Shown piece by piece: positions 25,612 to 34,432 of a stretch of 64,000 bases of DNA. The notes below the pieces were generated by a model. The model was given only the letters and a program-made list of their open reading frames with translations, made no database searches and was not told where the DNA came from. The stretch is from the NCBI GenBank assembly GCA_964640725.1, contig CAZXIJ010000020.1:16227-80226 (forward strand), read 5' to 3'. The position numbers and the translations under genes are program-made. Position 1 is the first letter of the stretch; every line of letters starts with the position of its first letter. This DNA comes from CALHVX01 sp964640725 (GTDB taxonomy: Bacteria; Pseudomonadota; Gammaproteobacteria; Pseudomonadales; Azotimanducaceae).

Positions 25612-27266
25612 TGGTCTCCCGGGTGGCGAAGGTCTCGGCGGCGGCGCTGCTCGCCGGTCTGATGCTGTTGCAGACTCCCCTGGGGTTCGGGGCCAGCGCT
25701 CCCACTCAGGCCGCGCCGGTGGCAACGGCGGACTGGCTCTACACCGTGCGGCCCGGCGATGATCTCTGGCGCCTTGCGGCGCGGTTCTGCGGGTCGTCTG
25801 CCTTCGCGCGCCGATTGGCCACGCACAACGGGCTGGCGAGCCCGAGCCTGTTGCAGGCCGGGGCGTCCCTGCGTATTCCCGTGGCCTGGCTTGTCCAGCA
25901 ACCTGCTGATGTGGAGGTCCGCTCCGTGACCGGCACCGTGCGGGACGCGGCCGGCGCGAACATCGCGGTCGGCGACAGAATTCAGATGGGTGGCCGGCTG
26001 GTGACCGGTGACGGCCTGGCGGTTGTGCTGTTTGCCGACGGCTCCACGCTGGAAGTGGGCCCCGACAGCGATGTGCTCTTCAACGTCATGACCGCCTACG
26101 GCGACAGCGGCATGGTGGACACGCATCTGCGTTTTTACCGGGGCCGGGGCGCGGCGCGGGTCATCAAGCAGGGCGGTGCTTCCCGGTTTCGTATCTGGAC
26201 GCCCAGCGGCGTGGCCGCAGTGCGCGGGACAGACTTTCGGGTCGGCACCGCAGCGCAGGCCGGCGCAGGCAGCCGGGTAGAAACCGTGACCGGGGCTGTC
26301 GATTTCGAAGCGCCTGCAACCACCATCGCGGTGCCCGCCGGATTCGGCGTGGTGGCCGCCGCTGGCGCCGTGACGCGCGAGGCATTGCTGCCCGCGCCGG
26401 TGCTCAAGGATGCTGGCAAGGCGATCCGGCCGACCGGCGAACGTTTGGCCTGGAGTGCCGTGCCCGGTGCCCGGGCCTACCATCTGAAGCTCTACCGCCT
26501 GCAGCAGGGGCGCGCCGTGCCGCTTCGTTCCCAGGCAGTGCCGGACACGGCGTTCGCGCTGCAGGGCCTCGAACAGGCCGCCTACCGCTTCAGCGTTCGC
26601 GCCGTCGCGCCGAGTGGCCTGGAGGGGCTGGATGTCCAAACGGAATTCCAGATCAAGGCTGCGGGGCCTCAGTTAAGTCCCCGGTCGGAGCTGGTGGCTA
26701 ACGAGCAGTTGACCTGGCGCTACGACGAGGCGGGCGCCGAGTTTGAGGTGCAGCTGGCCGCCGATGAGTCCTTTGAGACCGCGGCGAGCTATCGTGCGGT
26801 CGATGCTGTGCTGCCCCTTGCCAATACCCTGGCGTCGCTTCCCGGCCGCTACTTTTGGCGCGTGCGGGCGGCCGATGGCGTCTTTTCCGAGCCGGCGGAG
26901 CTGGAAGTTCGCCCTGCCCCGGTCACCGCCGTGACCGCTCAGGCGGGCGAGTTCGACAAGGATCGCAAAACGGCGCCGGTCCGTGTGCGCTGGGCCGAGC
27001 AGCCGGGCGTTCGCTATCGGCTGCAGGTCCGGTCTCTGCGCGATGACCGTCTGGTGGTGGATGACGTGCTTGCCGAGACCCAGGCCACGCCGGTGCTGCC
27101 CGCGGGGCGCTACGCGGTCACGGTCACGGCCCTTGCGCAGAGCGCGCCTGCGGCGGGCGCCGGGTCGATTGCTGGCGCGGCCGGGCAGGCCGAAGCCGAG
27201 GTGCGCCCTCCTGATCCGCGCTGGTTGATGTTGCTGATACTGCTGCCGGCGCTCTTTGCGCTGTAG
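25611..27266 (+). CDS. LysM-FecR domain protein of a two-component operon
   Basis: A 551-residue exported protein. A signal peptide (ALLAGLMLLQTPLGFGA) is followed by a LysM domain (about 43-88, YTVRPGDDLWRLAARFCGS..LLQAGASLRIPVAW). A FecR-like domain follows (about 105-230, VTGTVRDAAGANIAVGDRIQMGGRLVTGDGLAVVLFADGSTLEVGPDS..VAAVRGTDFRVG). Fibronectin-like repeats lie near 280-500 (WSAVPGARAYHLKLYR, LTWRYDEAGAEFEVQLA, FWRVRA). It ends in a hydrophobic anchor (LMLLILLPALFAL) and may bind peptidoglycan. Encoded between regulator and kinase genes, it is a plausible periplasmic sensor partner; this role is inferred from the operon. Confidence 0.88.
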   Translation: MVSRVAKVSAAALLAGLMLLQTPLGFGASAPTQAAPVATADWLYTVRPGDDLWRLAARFCGSSAFARRLATHNGLASPSLLQAGASLRIPVAWLVQQPADVEVRSVTGTVRDAAGANIAVGDRIQMGGRLVTGDGLAVVLFADGSTLEVGPDSDVLFNVMTAYGDSGMVDTHLRFYRGRGAARVIKQGGASRFRIWTPSGVAAVRGTDFRVGTAAQAGAGSRVETVTGAVDFEAPATTIAVPAGFGVVAAAGAVTREALLPAPVLKDAGKAIRPTGERLAWSAVPGARAYHLKLYRLQQGRAVPLRSQAVPDTAFALQGLEQAAYRFSVRAVAPSGLEGLDVQTEFQIKAAGPQLSPRSELVANEQLTWRYDEAGAEFEVQLAADESFETAASYRAVDAVLPLANTLASLPGRYFWRVRAADGVFSEPAELEVRPAPVTAVTAQAGEFDKDRKTAPVRVRWAEQPGVRYRLQVRSLRDDRLVVDDVLAETQATPVLPAGRYAVTVTALAQSAPAAGAGSIAGAAGQAEAEVRPPDPRWLMLLILLPALFAL

Positions 27267-27278
27267 CTGCGTGCGGCG

Positions 27279-29894
27279 ATGACCGGAGCAGACCGCAAGG
27301 CTGCCGTCACGCCGGGCGCTCGCTACCGGCTCGAGGTGCTGTTGCTGTTCGTGCTGCTCGTGACGCTGGCGCTGATCGCGTCCCGCTACGCCTGGCTGGA
27401 ACGGCTCGACCATCTGGGCTACGACGCGCTGATCAGTCAGGTCGCGCCGCCCCTGGACGAACGGCTGGTGATCGTCGCGATCGATCAGCAGTCCCTGACC
27501 GCCGGCGGGCGCTGGCCCTGGCCGCGGGCTCGGCAGGCCGAGCTGCTGACAAAAATTCTCGCGCAGAAGCCCGCGGCTGTGCTGTTGGACGTGGTGTTCG
27601 ACACCCGCAGCGAACCGGCCGACGATGCCGCGCTGGCCGAGGCCCTCGCGACCGCCGCGCCGAGTGTGGTGGCGCTGCCGGTGATCCTCGAGGCGGTGGC
27701 CCGATTCCGGCCTGCGGTCGAGTTGCTGCCCTATCCGGAACTGCTCGCACAGACTGACGTGCTCGGGCACGTGCACGTCGAACTCGACTCGGATTCGATC
27801 TCGCGCGGGACCTACCTTTACCAGGGCATTGGCGAGCCGCACTGGCCGCACCTGTCCCTGGCACTTGCCGAGCAGCTCGGAGAAGCGCCGCAAGACTTGC
27901 CGTCCTGTGCGCCAAGCCTTGGCTTTTCGCTGGCGAATCAGCGCTGCCTGTATCGCATGCTGCCCTTCGCCGGGCCGCCGGGCACGGTTCCCGCGGTGTC
28001 GGCCGCCGAGTTGCTGGACGGCTCCGTCGCTCCGTCGCTGCTGAGCGGCAAAGTGGTCTTCGTTGGGCTGGTGGCGGCCGGCGTTGCCGACTGGGTCACT
28101 TCGCCGGTGTCCGGGGAGGGTCGGCCGATCAGTGGCGTGGAGTACAACGCCAATCTTTACAACGCCCTGGCAGCCGATCGGCTCATCGCTCCGGCTCGTC
28201 CCCTCTGGAGTGTCCTGGTCTGTGCGCTGATCGCCGCGCTGGCCGCGGTGGCGCTCCCGCGCCTGCCGCCGAAAGGCATGCTGGCGCTGACGCTGCTGCT
28301 CGCTGCGCTGCCGATCCTGCTCGCTGCCGGTGCCCTCGCGTTCGCTGATCTCTACCTGCCGCTGTCGGCCGCGTTGTTGGCGGTCCTCGCTGCGTACCCT
28401 TACTGGAGCTGGCGCCGGCACGAGATTGCCTGGGGCTACGTCGATCAGGAAATGGCACGGCTGGCGACGATCCGCAGCGCCTACCCGCTGCGAGCCGACC
28501 CGGTGGACGTGGACTGGCCCGCAGAGGGCGCGCGCCTGGCCTCGCTGCTGGCGCTGGAGTGTCAGGCGCTGCCGGCCCCGACCGAAATCCAGGGCCTGAA
28601 GATCAGGCCGGAGGAGCGGCAGATCGAGGTGTTGCTCGGTGCCGCGGGCAGCCTGCGTCTGGGCCCGGCAAGCGCCGCGGATGCCACGCCCATGAGCGAC
28701 GCCGAGCTGGCCCTGACCGAGGGCGTTTTCGCCGACCTGACCGATGAGGTATTGAGCCTGCCGGAGGTGCCAGGCGAAGGCCTGGCGACGCGGCTGCGAT
28801 CCTTGCGGCAGCAAACCCGCCAGCTGGAGCGGGACCGCACCGTGAGTGCCCAGGCCCTGGAGGAGATGTCGAGCGCGGTGGCTGTGTTGTCGCCCCTGGC
28901 CCAGGTGGAGCTGGCGAACGGCCGTTGGCTGGAACTCACCGGGCTCGCCCCCGGGAGCTTTGCGCTGGATCGGGACCGTTCCCGGAATGACGCCCACCCG
29001 GGGCTGGACGAGCTGTTGCCCTTGCCGGTGGGGCGCACCTGGGGGGACCTTTGGCGCCAGGTGGCCGTTGCCCGGGAAGCCGCAGATTTCGAGAGCCGCC
29101 TGCCAGCCGGACCTCTGCTGTACGTCTCCTGCGCACCCCTGCAGGTCGCGCCCGCCGGCAGCTGGGCCATTACCCTGAGCGATGTCAGCGAAATCACCGA
29201 GGCCCGGGATCGCCGGGAAGAGGCCCTGGCGTTCCTGTCCCACGACCTGCGTTCCCCCATCGTCTCAGTGCTTGCCCTGGTGCAACAGCCACCGACCGGT
29301 GAGCGTGACCAGCGCATCGCGCAGTACGCGCGCCGGAGCCTGACGGTCTCGGAGCAGTTCCTGCAGCTGTCCCGGCTGGAATCCCAACCTCGCGTCGAGC
29401 TCTACCCGCTCGAACTCCTGGCCGTGCTCGACAATGCAATCGATCAGGTCTTCGAAAGCGCGCGCGTCGCCAGGGTTCAGGTTGCTGCGCCCGGCTGGCA
29501 GGGCGAACCGGAGGAGCATTTGTTTGCGTTGGGGAACGGCGAGTTGCTGGAGCGCGCCTTCGCCAACCTGCTCGGCAATGCGGTCAAGTACAGCGATGCG
29601 GGCCAACGGGTTCGAATTGAGCTTCAGCGCCTTGATGATCGGGTAGAGATCGCCATTGTCGACGAAGGTCTGGGGATTCCCGAGGAAGATTTGCCACATT
29701 TGTTTGATGCTTACTTTCGTGCCTCTGAGCCGGGGCTGGCGCAGCGCCGCGGTTCCGGGCTGGGCCTGCGCTTTGCGCGCACCGTGGCCGACCGTCACGG
29801 CGGTACCCTGACGGTGCGCAGCCAGTTTGGCGTGGGCTCAACATTTGTGTTCACGCTGCCGGTCGATGATCAACTGGCGTACAATGAGGACTGA
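27279..29894 (+). CDS. CHASE2-domain sensor histidine kinase
   Basis: An 871-residue membrane kinase. One transmembrane helix near residue 25 is followed by a periplasmic CHASE2 domain (about 40-300: VIVAIDQQSLTAGGRWPWPRARQAELL, AAVLLDVVFDTRS, KVVFVGLVAAGVADWVTSPVSGEGRPISGVEYNANLYNAL). Three helices follow near 305-375, then a PAS-like region. The dimerisation box is FLSHDLRSPIVS with phosphoacceptor H655. The ATPase domain has the N box ELLERAFANLLGNAVKYSD, the G1 box VDEGLGIP and a GSGLGLRFAR G2 box. It is the last gene of the operon, 12 bases after the LysM-FecR gene, and presumably phosphorylates the OmpR-type regulator. Confidence 0.93.
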   Translation: MTGADRKAAVTPGARYRLEVLLLFVLLVTLALIASRYAWLERLDHLGYDALISQVAPPLDERLVIVAIDQQSLTAGGRWPWPRARQAELLTKILAQKPAAVLLDVVFDTRSEPADDAALAEALATAAPSVVALPVILEAVARFRPAVELLPYPELLAQTDVLGHVHVELDSDSISRGTYLYQGIGEPHWPHLSLALAEQLGEAPQDLPSCAPSLGFSLANQRCLYRMLPFAGPPGTVPAVSAAELLDGSVAPSLLSGKVVFVGLVAAGVADWVTSPVSGEGRPISGVEYNANLYNALAADRLIAPARPLWSVLVCALIAALAAVALPRLPPKGMLALTLLLAALPILLAAGALAFADLYLPLSAALLAVLAAYPYWSWRRHEIAWGYVDQEMARLATIRSAYPLRADPVDVDWPAEGARLASLLALECQALPAPTEIQGLKIRPEERQIEVLLGAAGSLRLGPASAADATPMSDAELALTEGVFADLTDEVLSLPEVPGEGLATRLRSLRQQTRQLERDRTVSAQALEEMSSAVAVLSPLAQVELANGRWLELTGLAPGSFALDRDRSRNDAHPGLDELLPLPVGRTWGDLWRQVAVAREAADFESRLPAGPLLYVSCAPLQVAPAGSWAITLSDVSEITEARDRREEALAFLSHDLRSPIVSVLALVQQPPTGERDQRIAQYARRSLTVSEQFLQLSRLESQPRVELYPLELLAVLDNAIDQVFESARVARVQVAAPGWQGEPEEHLFALGNGELLERAFANLLGNAVKYSDAGQRVRIELQRLDDRVEIAIVDEGLGIPEEDLPHLFDAYFRASEPGLAQRRGSGLGLRFARTVADRHGGTLTVRSQFGVGSTFVFTLPVDDQLAYNED

Positions 29895-29960
29895 CGAGCA
29901 GCGCGCTGCGGCGGCTGTGCGGTTCATCGGATTTACCGGGTTCTCAAAGGAGGGGACAAC

Positions 29961-30365
29961 ATGACCAGTCTCACAGACATCGAAGGCATCGGGCCGGCGT
30001 ACGAAGAGAAGCTCAAAGGCGCAGGCATCGACTCCTGCGAAGAGCTGCTTGAAAAGGGCGCGACGGCTGCGGGCCGCAAAGCCATCGTCGAAGCCAGCGG
30101 CATGGACGCTGCGCGTATCCTGAAGTTCGTTAACCACGCCGATCTGTGCCGGATCAAAGGCGTCGGCGGCGAGTACAGCGAGCTGCTCGAAGCGGCGGGC
30201 GTTGATACGGTGCCCGAGCTGGCGCAGCGCAACGCAGATAACCTGACCGCCAAGATGGCGGAGGTGAACGAAGCCAAGAAGCTGGTACGCGCCTTGCCGT
30301 CTGCCAAGCAGGTGACGGACTGGGTCGCCCAGGCCAAGGAACTGCCGCGGGTGATCACGCACTGA
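29961..30365 (+). CDS. DUF4332 helix-hairpin-helix protein
   Basis: A 134-residue cytoplasmic protein made of two helix-hairpin-helix units: TDIEGIGPAYEEKLKGAGIDSCEELL and LCRIKGVGGEYSELLEAAGVDTVPEL. The GIG and GVG hairpins resemble DNA-contacting hairpins in nucleases and ligases. The ATG has AAAGGAGGGG upstream, a strong ribosome-binding site. It follows the histidine kinase gene by 66 bp. A similar domain ends the 914-residue protein at 41624-44368. Confidence 0.82.
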   Translation: MTSLTDIEGIGPAYEEKLKGAGIDSCEELLEKGATAAGRKAIVEASGMDAARILKFVNHADLCRIKGVGGEYSELLEAAGVDTVPELAQRNADNLTAKMAEVNEAKKLVRALPSAKQVTDWVAQAKELPRVITH

Positions 30366-30594
30366 TCTGACCCTTGCCGGCAGCAGTCGCCCGGCCGCAG
30401 GGTCGCGGTGACTGCTCGCTCCGGAGCGCGAGCTGGCACGCCTGCCGCCGCGCCATTTGGCAAAGTTGTTACCGATGCCCTCTGCGCACGGGAGCCTGCG
30501 TCTTGTAAGGTACCGCTGTCCTACCGGTGCTGGAAGTTGACGACCGGATGCCCCGACCCAAGATCCTGATTTTTACCTCTAGAAGGAGATCGCC

Positions 30595-31587
30595 ATGCGA
30601 GCGTTCACCCTTGTGTTGCTGCTGGCCATCGCGCTGCCCGCAACCGCAGACCAGATTACCCTGCTGAATGGCGACCGCCTGTCTGGCACCGTGTCCACCA
30701 TTGCCGGAGGGCGTTTGAAGTTCGCCACCGAACACCTGGGCGAGCTGGATTTACCCATGGACCAGGTCGCCACCATCGAGCAGGCGCAGCCCCTCGTGGT
30801 TTCGACGGCCAGCGGCGAAGAAGTCAAGGGCCGGCTCAGCTACGACGGCGCGCGGCAATCGCTGGTATCGCCGGTCGGCAGACGTCCGGTGCTGCTCGCA
30901 GACCTGACCTCTGCGGTGCCCGATCCTGCTGATATTCCTGCCACCTGGGCGACCAATGTCGACTTCGGCTACATCGTCTCTACCGGCAACAGCGAGACCG
31001 AGTCGCGCTCGCTGCATCTGGACAGCAACTACATCACAGGCCGGCAGGAACATCGTTTCTTCGCCTACTTCAATCAGGACGAAGCCGATAGCGAAACGAC
31101 CCGCAACACGACGGATGCCGGCTACGACTTCCGCTGGTACTTCCGGGACAAGTGGTATGCCCTGGCTAACCTCGGCTACTTCAAGGACGAGCTGAAAGAG
31201 ATTGATCGCCGCATCACAGTCGGTGGCGGTGTTGGCTATCAGTTTTTCAGCACACCAATCTCGTCCTGGTCGACGGAGCTGGGCATCTCCCAGGTGTTCG
31301 AAAACCTGGCGGGCGACAGCGAGTCCAACCCTGCCGTGCGCTGGGCGATGGATTACAACCGCTGGCTGCGGCTCGATGCCGTCGATTACTTTTACGGTCA
31401 CGAGGTCCTGAAGATTCTTGACTCTGACCGGGGAGAGATCTACAAGCTGAATACGGGGATCCGCTTCTATCTGAGCGAGCGCTGGAACGCGAACGCCCGC
31501 ATCGACCTGGTGCACGAGACAGACCCGCCGGCTGGTCGTGACAAAACGGATCTCACCTACTCCATCGGCGTCGGGATGATTTTTTAG
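30595..31587 (+). CDS. DUF481 outer-membrane beta-barrel protein (YdiY-type)
   Basis: A 330-residue protein with a signal peptide (TLVLLLAIALPATA). A short domain (ITLLNGDRLSGTVSTIAGGRLKFATEHLGEL) precedes the barrel, which shows alternating aromatic and polar strands (VDFGYIVSTGNSETESRSLHLD, FRWYFRDKWYALANLGYFKDE). It ends in the C-terminal phenylalanine (GVGMIF) recognised by the BAM machinery. The function of DUF481 barrels is unknown; E. coli YdiY is acid-induced. The ribosome-binding site AGAAGGAG is strong. The next gene follows after 3 bases. Confidence 0.9.
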   Translation: MRAFTLVLLLAIALPATADQITLLNGDRLSGTVSTIAGGRLKFATEHLGELDLPMDQVATIEQAQPLVVSTASGEEVKGRLSYDGARQSLVSPVGRRPVLLADLTSAVPDPADIPATWATNVDFGYIVSTGNSETESRSLHLDSNYITGRQEHRFFAYFNQDEADSETTRNTTDAGYDFRWYFRDKWYALANLGYFKDELKEIDRRITVGGGVGYQFFSTPISSWSTELGISQVFENLAGDSESNPAVRWAMDYNRWLRLDAVDYFYGHEVLKILDSDRGEIYKLNTGIRFYLSERWNANARIDLVHETDPPAGRDKTDLTYSIGVGMIF

Positions 31588-31590
31588 CAG

Positions 31591-32781
31591 ATGCAAAACC
31601 CTGCCCTGAAGGCCATGCATGAGCGGATGGATTGGTACGTCGACCAGTCCATTCTGCCCATGTGCGAAACCCTGATTCTGAAGGGCACGGAGGTTGTGGA
31701 CCGCTACCGCACCGGCTATCTGGATCTCGACGCGAAAACCGCGTTGCCAGAAGACGCCATCTATCGGATGTACTCGAACACCAAGCTCGTGACCTCCGTG
31801 GCGCTGATGCAGCTGTTTGAGCAAGGGCGGTTTGCCCTGGACGATCCGATCAGCACGCACCTGCCAGCCTTCGGCAGCCCGGTGGTATTGCAGCCCGATG
31901 CGAAGCACATCGACGACACTGTGCCCTGCGAGCGGCCGATTACCTTTCGCCATGCCCTCAGCCACAGCGCGGGCTGGTCTTACGGTTTTATCGAGCCTGA
32001 CTCGGTTATCGACCAGGCCTACATGGCGGGCGGCGCAGATATCTTCTCGAGCTTCGATGTGTCTTTGGAAACCCTTTGCGACCGGTTGGCCAGCTATCCG
32101 CTGGTCTATCAGCCTGGCAGCCAGTGGCGCTACAGCCTGGCGACCGATGTCTGTGCGCGGCTGGTGGAAGTGCTTTCTGGCCAGCGCTTTGATGCTTATC
32201 TGGACGAGCACATATTCGGCCCCCTCGGTATGGTCGATACCGGCTTCTGGGTACCGCCGGAAAAGCAGGATCGGTTCATTGCCATGTACGCGCCGGTCGA
32301 CATCATGGATCCCATGAAAGGGGGGCTGAACCGGGCGGATGATCCCAGGACCGGTCAGTACAGCCAGGAGCGCGGCCTGCTCTCCGGTGGTGGCGGGCTG
32401 GTTTCTACCGTGGCGGACTACCTGAGTTTTCTGCGCATGATTGTCAGCGGCGGGCAATGGCAGGGCGCGCAGATTCTGAAGGCAGAGACCCTTGCTCTGA
32501 TGCGAACCAATCAGCTGGCTGACGGAGTTGGCGTCAGCTTTCCCATGTGGGCCATGCCTGGCACCACCTTTGGCCTGGGCTTCGCGCTGAAATCGACGCT
32601 CGACGATCAGGAACCGGCGGCGATGCTGGACGAGTATCACTGGGGCGGCATGGCGGGCACTCATACCTGGATGGCTCCCCGGGCAGACGTGATCGGGATT
32701 TGCATGACTCAGCTCATGCCCGGGTTCTGGCACCCCTTCAGCCACGAATTCAAAGCTGCGGTCTACGAACAGCTGGGCTGA
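31591..32781 (+). CDS. Serine hydrolase, class C beta-lactamase family
   Basis: A 396-residue enzyme without a signal peptide, so probably cytoplasmic. The SxxK motif is S62-N-T-K65; the YxN-type motif is YSLATDV; the GxH-like motif near the end is GMAGTHTW. The family includes esterases (EstB type) and D-aminopeptidases. The gene is co-transcribed with the DUF481 barrel (3-bp spacing). A secreted role is unlikely without an export signal. Confidence 0.9.
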   Translation: MQNPALKAMHERMDWYVDQSILPMCETLILKGTEVVDRYRTGYLDLDAKTALPEDAIYRMYSNTKLVTSVALMQLFEQGRFALDDPISTHLPAFGSPVVLQPDAKHIDDTVPCERPITFRHALSHSAGWSYGFIEPDSVIDQAYMAGGADIFSSFDVSLETLCDRLASYPLVYQPGSQWRYSLATDVCARLVEVLSGQRFDAYLDEHIFGPLGMVDTGFWVPPEKQDRFIAMYAPVDIMDPMKGGLNRADDPRTGQYSQERGLLSGGGGLVSTVADYLSFLRMIVSGGQWQGAQILKAETLALMRTNQLADGVGVSFPMWAMPGTTFGLGFALKSTLDDQEPAAMLDEYHWGGMAGTHTWMAPRADVIGICMTQLMPGFWHPFSHEFKAAVYEQLG

Positions 32782-32788
32782 GCGCGCC

Positions 32789-33361
32789 TTAAGAGAGCCG
32801 ACCGCCCGGTCGATACAGCCACCAGTAGCGCGCCCGGTTTGCCATCGACAGGACCGTGGTCAGGCACAGCGCCAGGCTCGCAAGCCAGGCTGCCTGGGCC
32901 AGCAGGTCCATCACTGGAGCGGCGGCTGGCAGGAGCGCTCGAAGGCACGGAACGCCGATCGCGAAGCCGGCGAGCACAAAGTAGCCGATGCCGTTGACGC
33001 GTCCCAGGGCGCTGCCGCGCAGTGCCCGGCCCTGCAGGACGGACGAATCGAGCGCGTACTGGGCGAAAGCCAGCAGTACCAGCGGCGGCAGTATCAGGGT
33101 GACCTGATGGTGGCTGGCGGCGGCCGCGAGCGTCGCTGCAACAAAGAGCGCGTCCGTCGCGTGGTCGAACAGTCCCCCCAGGGCGCTGGTTTGGCCCCGG
33201 GCGCGGGCCACCCGGCCATCGAAAAAATCAGACAGCGCCGCGACGGCGAACAGCGCGGCCGCCAGCAGCCAGTGTTCACGCGCAACGGCCAGGGCACAGG
33301 GCACGATGATCAGCGCCCGGATGGCAGTGAGTAGGTTTGCTGCGGTCAGATAGGTTGCCAT
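32789..33361 (-). CDS. CDP-alcohol phosphatidyltransferase family membrane enzyme
   Basis: A 190-residue integral membrane enzyme with the exact family signature D-x2-D-G-x2-A-R-x8-G-x3-D-x3-D (starting DFFDGRVAR). It transfers a phosphatidyl group or related moiety from a CDP-linked donor to an alcohol such as glycerol phosphate, inositol or serine. The acceptor cannot be read. Several membrane helices surround the motif. The ATG at 33361 starts MATYLTAANLLTAIRALIIVP, a typical first helix; the longer upstream frame is rejected because it overlaps the divergent gene's promoter region. Confidence 0.88.
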   Translation of the reverse strand: MATYLTAANLLTAIRALIIVPCALAVAREHWLLAAALFAVAALSDFFDGRVARARGQTSALGGLFDHATDALFVAATLAAAASHHQVTLILPPLVLLAFAQYALDSSVLQGRALRGSALGRVNGIGYFVLAGFAIGVPCLRALLPAAAPVMDLLAQAAWLASLALCLTTVLSMANRARYWWLYRPGGRLS

Positions 33362-33453
33362 GCGCGGTTTGCGGTGCCGGGCGTTCCTGTCGAGGCGTTC
33401 TAGAATAGCCGAATCGCCGCGTCGGCTACCCCAACCCTTCGGAGTGAAGCGCA

Positions 33454-34410
33454 ATGATCGTCGATCAGATTCCCGCGGACTGGCAACTGCCTGCCGCTCC
33501 GGTGCTGGTCACCGGCGCTAACGGTCACCTCGGCCAGCGTCTGCTGGCCAGCCTCGGCGGCCGCGTGCCGCTGCGGGCGCTGGTGCGCAGCGAGCGCGCT
33601 GCGGCAACCCTTGCGCCCCTGGCGGGGAAGCTTGCCCAGCGCGGCGACGGTGCGCCTGGCCTGGAGGTGCAGGTCGGTGCCTATGATGACCCGGCAGTGC
33701 TTGCTCGAGCCTGCGAAGGCTGCGGCAGCGCGGTCCATCTGGTCGGGATCATCAAGGAATCCAGGCAGAACACTTTCGAGCAGGCGCACGTCGCGACGAC
33801 CGCAGCCCTGGTGACCGCGGCTGAAGCCGCGCGCCTCGCTCGAACGGTCTACCTCAGCATCGTTGGGGCCAGCCCGGAACACAGCAACCCGTGCCTGGCG
33901 ACCAAGGGCCGGGCAGAGACGCTGCTGCTCAATGCTGCGGTTCCGGCAACCGTTTATCAGGTCCCTATGGTGCTCGGTGAAGGCGACTACGCGAGCCGGG
34001 CGCTCGCCGCCCGGGCCCGAGCCGCGCGCAGCCTCACGTTCCGGGCGGCGAGCCTCGAGCAGCCGATCTACGCAGGCGATGTGGTTCGGGCGGTGGTGCA
34101 GGCGCTGACGGATGTCGAAGGCCAGGCGCTGCGGCTCGCCCTGCCCGGGCCGGAACGACTCTCTCGCCGGGACCTGACGGCGCGCGCCGGGCGCGTGCTC
34201 GGCACCTCGCCTGGGCTGGTGTCGCTGCCCGTGGGCCTGGGCATGACGATGGCGCGAGTGCTGGAGGCTGTCAGCGCCAACCCGCCGGTGACCCGGGCCA
34301 TGCTGGGCGTGCTGGATCACGATGACGACGCCGACGACGGGCCGGCTCGGGACTACCTGAAGTTCGAGCGTCTCGGTCTGGACGAAATGCTCCGGCGCTG
34401 CCTCGCCTGA
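33454..34410 (+). CDS. NAD(P)-binding epimerase-type protein (NDUFA9-like)
   Basis: A 318-residue Rossmann-fold protein. The dinucleotide motif is TGANGHLG near residue 20, and further blocks are VHLVGIIKES and YLSIVGASPEHSNP. The pattern fits the atypical short-chain dehydrogenases related to the complex I accessory subunit NDUFA9. The usual YxxxK pair is not visible (the region reads NPCLATKGRAE), so it may be a binding protein, not a dehydrogenase. It starts at the ATG after GGAGTG and is divergent from the CDP-alcohol transferase. Confidence 0.82.
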   Translation: MIVDQIPADWQLPAAPVLVTGANGHLGQRLLASLGGRVPLRALVRSERAAATLAPLAGKLAQRGDGAPGLEVQVGAYDDPAVLARACEGCGSAVHLVGIIKESRQNTFEQAHVATTAALVTAAEAARLARTVYLSIVGASPEHSNPCLATKGRAETLLLNAAVPATVYQVPMVLGEGDYASRALAARARAARSLTFRAASLEQPIYAGDVVRAVVQALTDVEGQALRLALPGPERLSRRDLTARAGRVLGTSPGLVSLPVGLGMTMARVLEAVSANPPVTRAMLGVLDHDDDADDGPARDYLKFERLGLDEMLRRCLA

Positions 34411-34432
34411 CGGGCGGTCGGATCGCGGCCGG

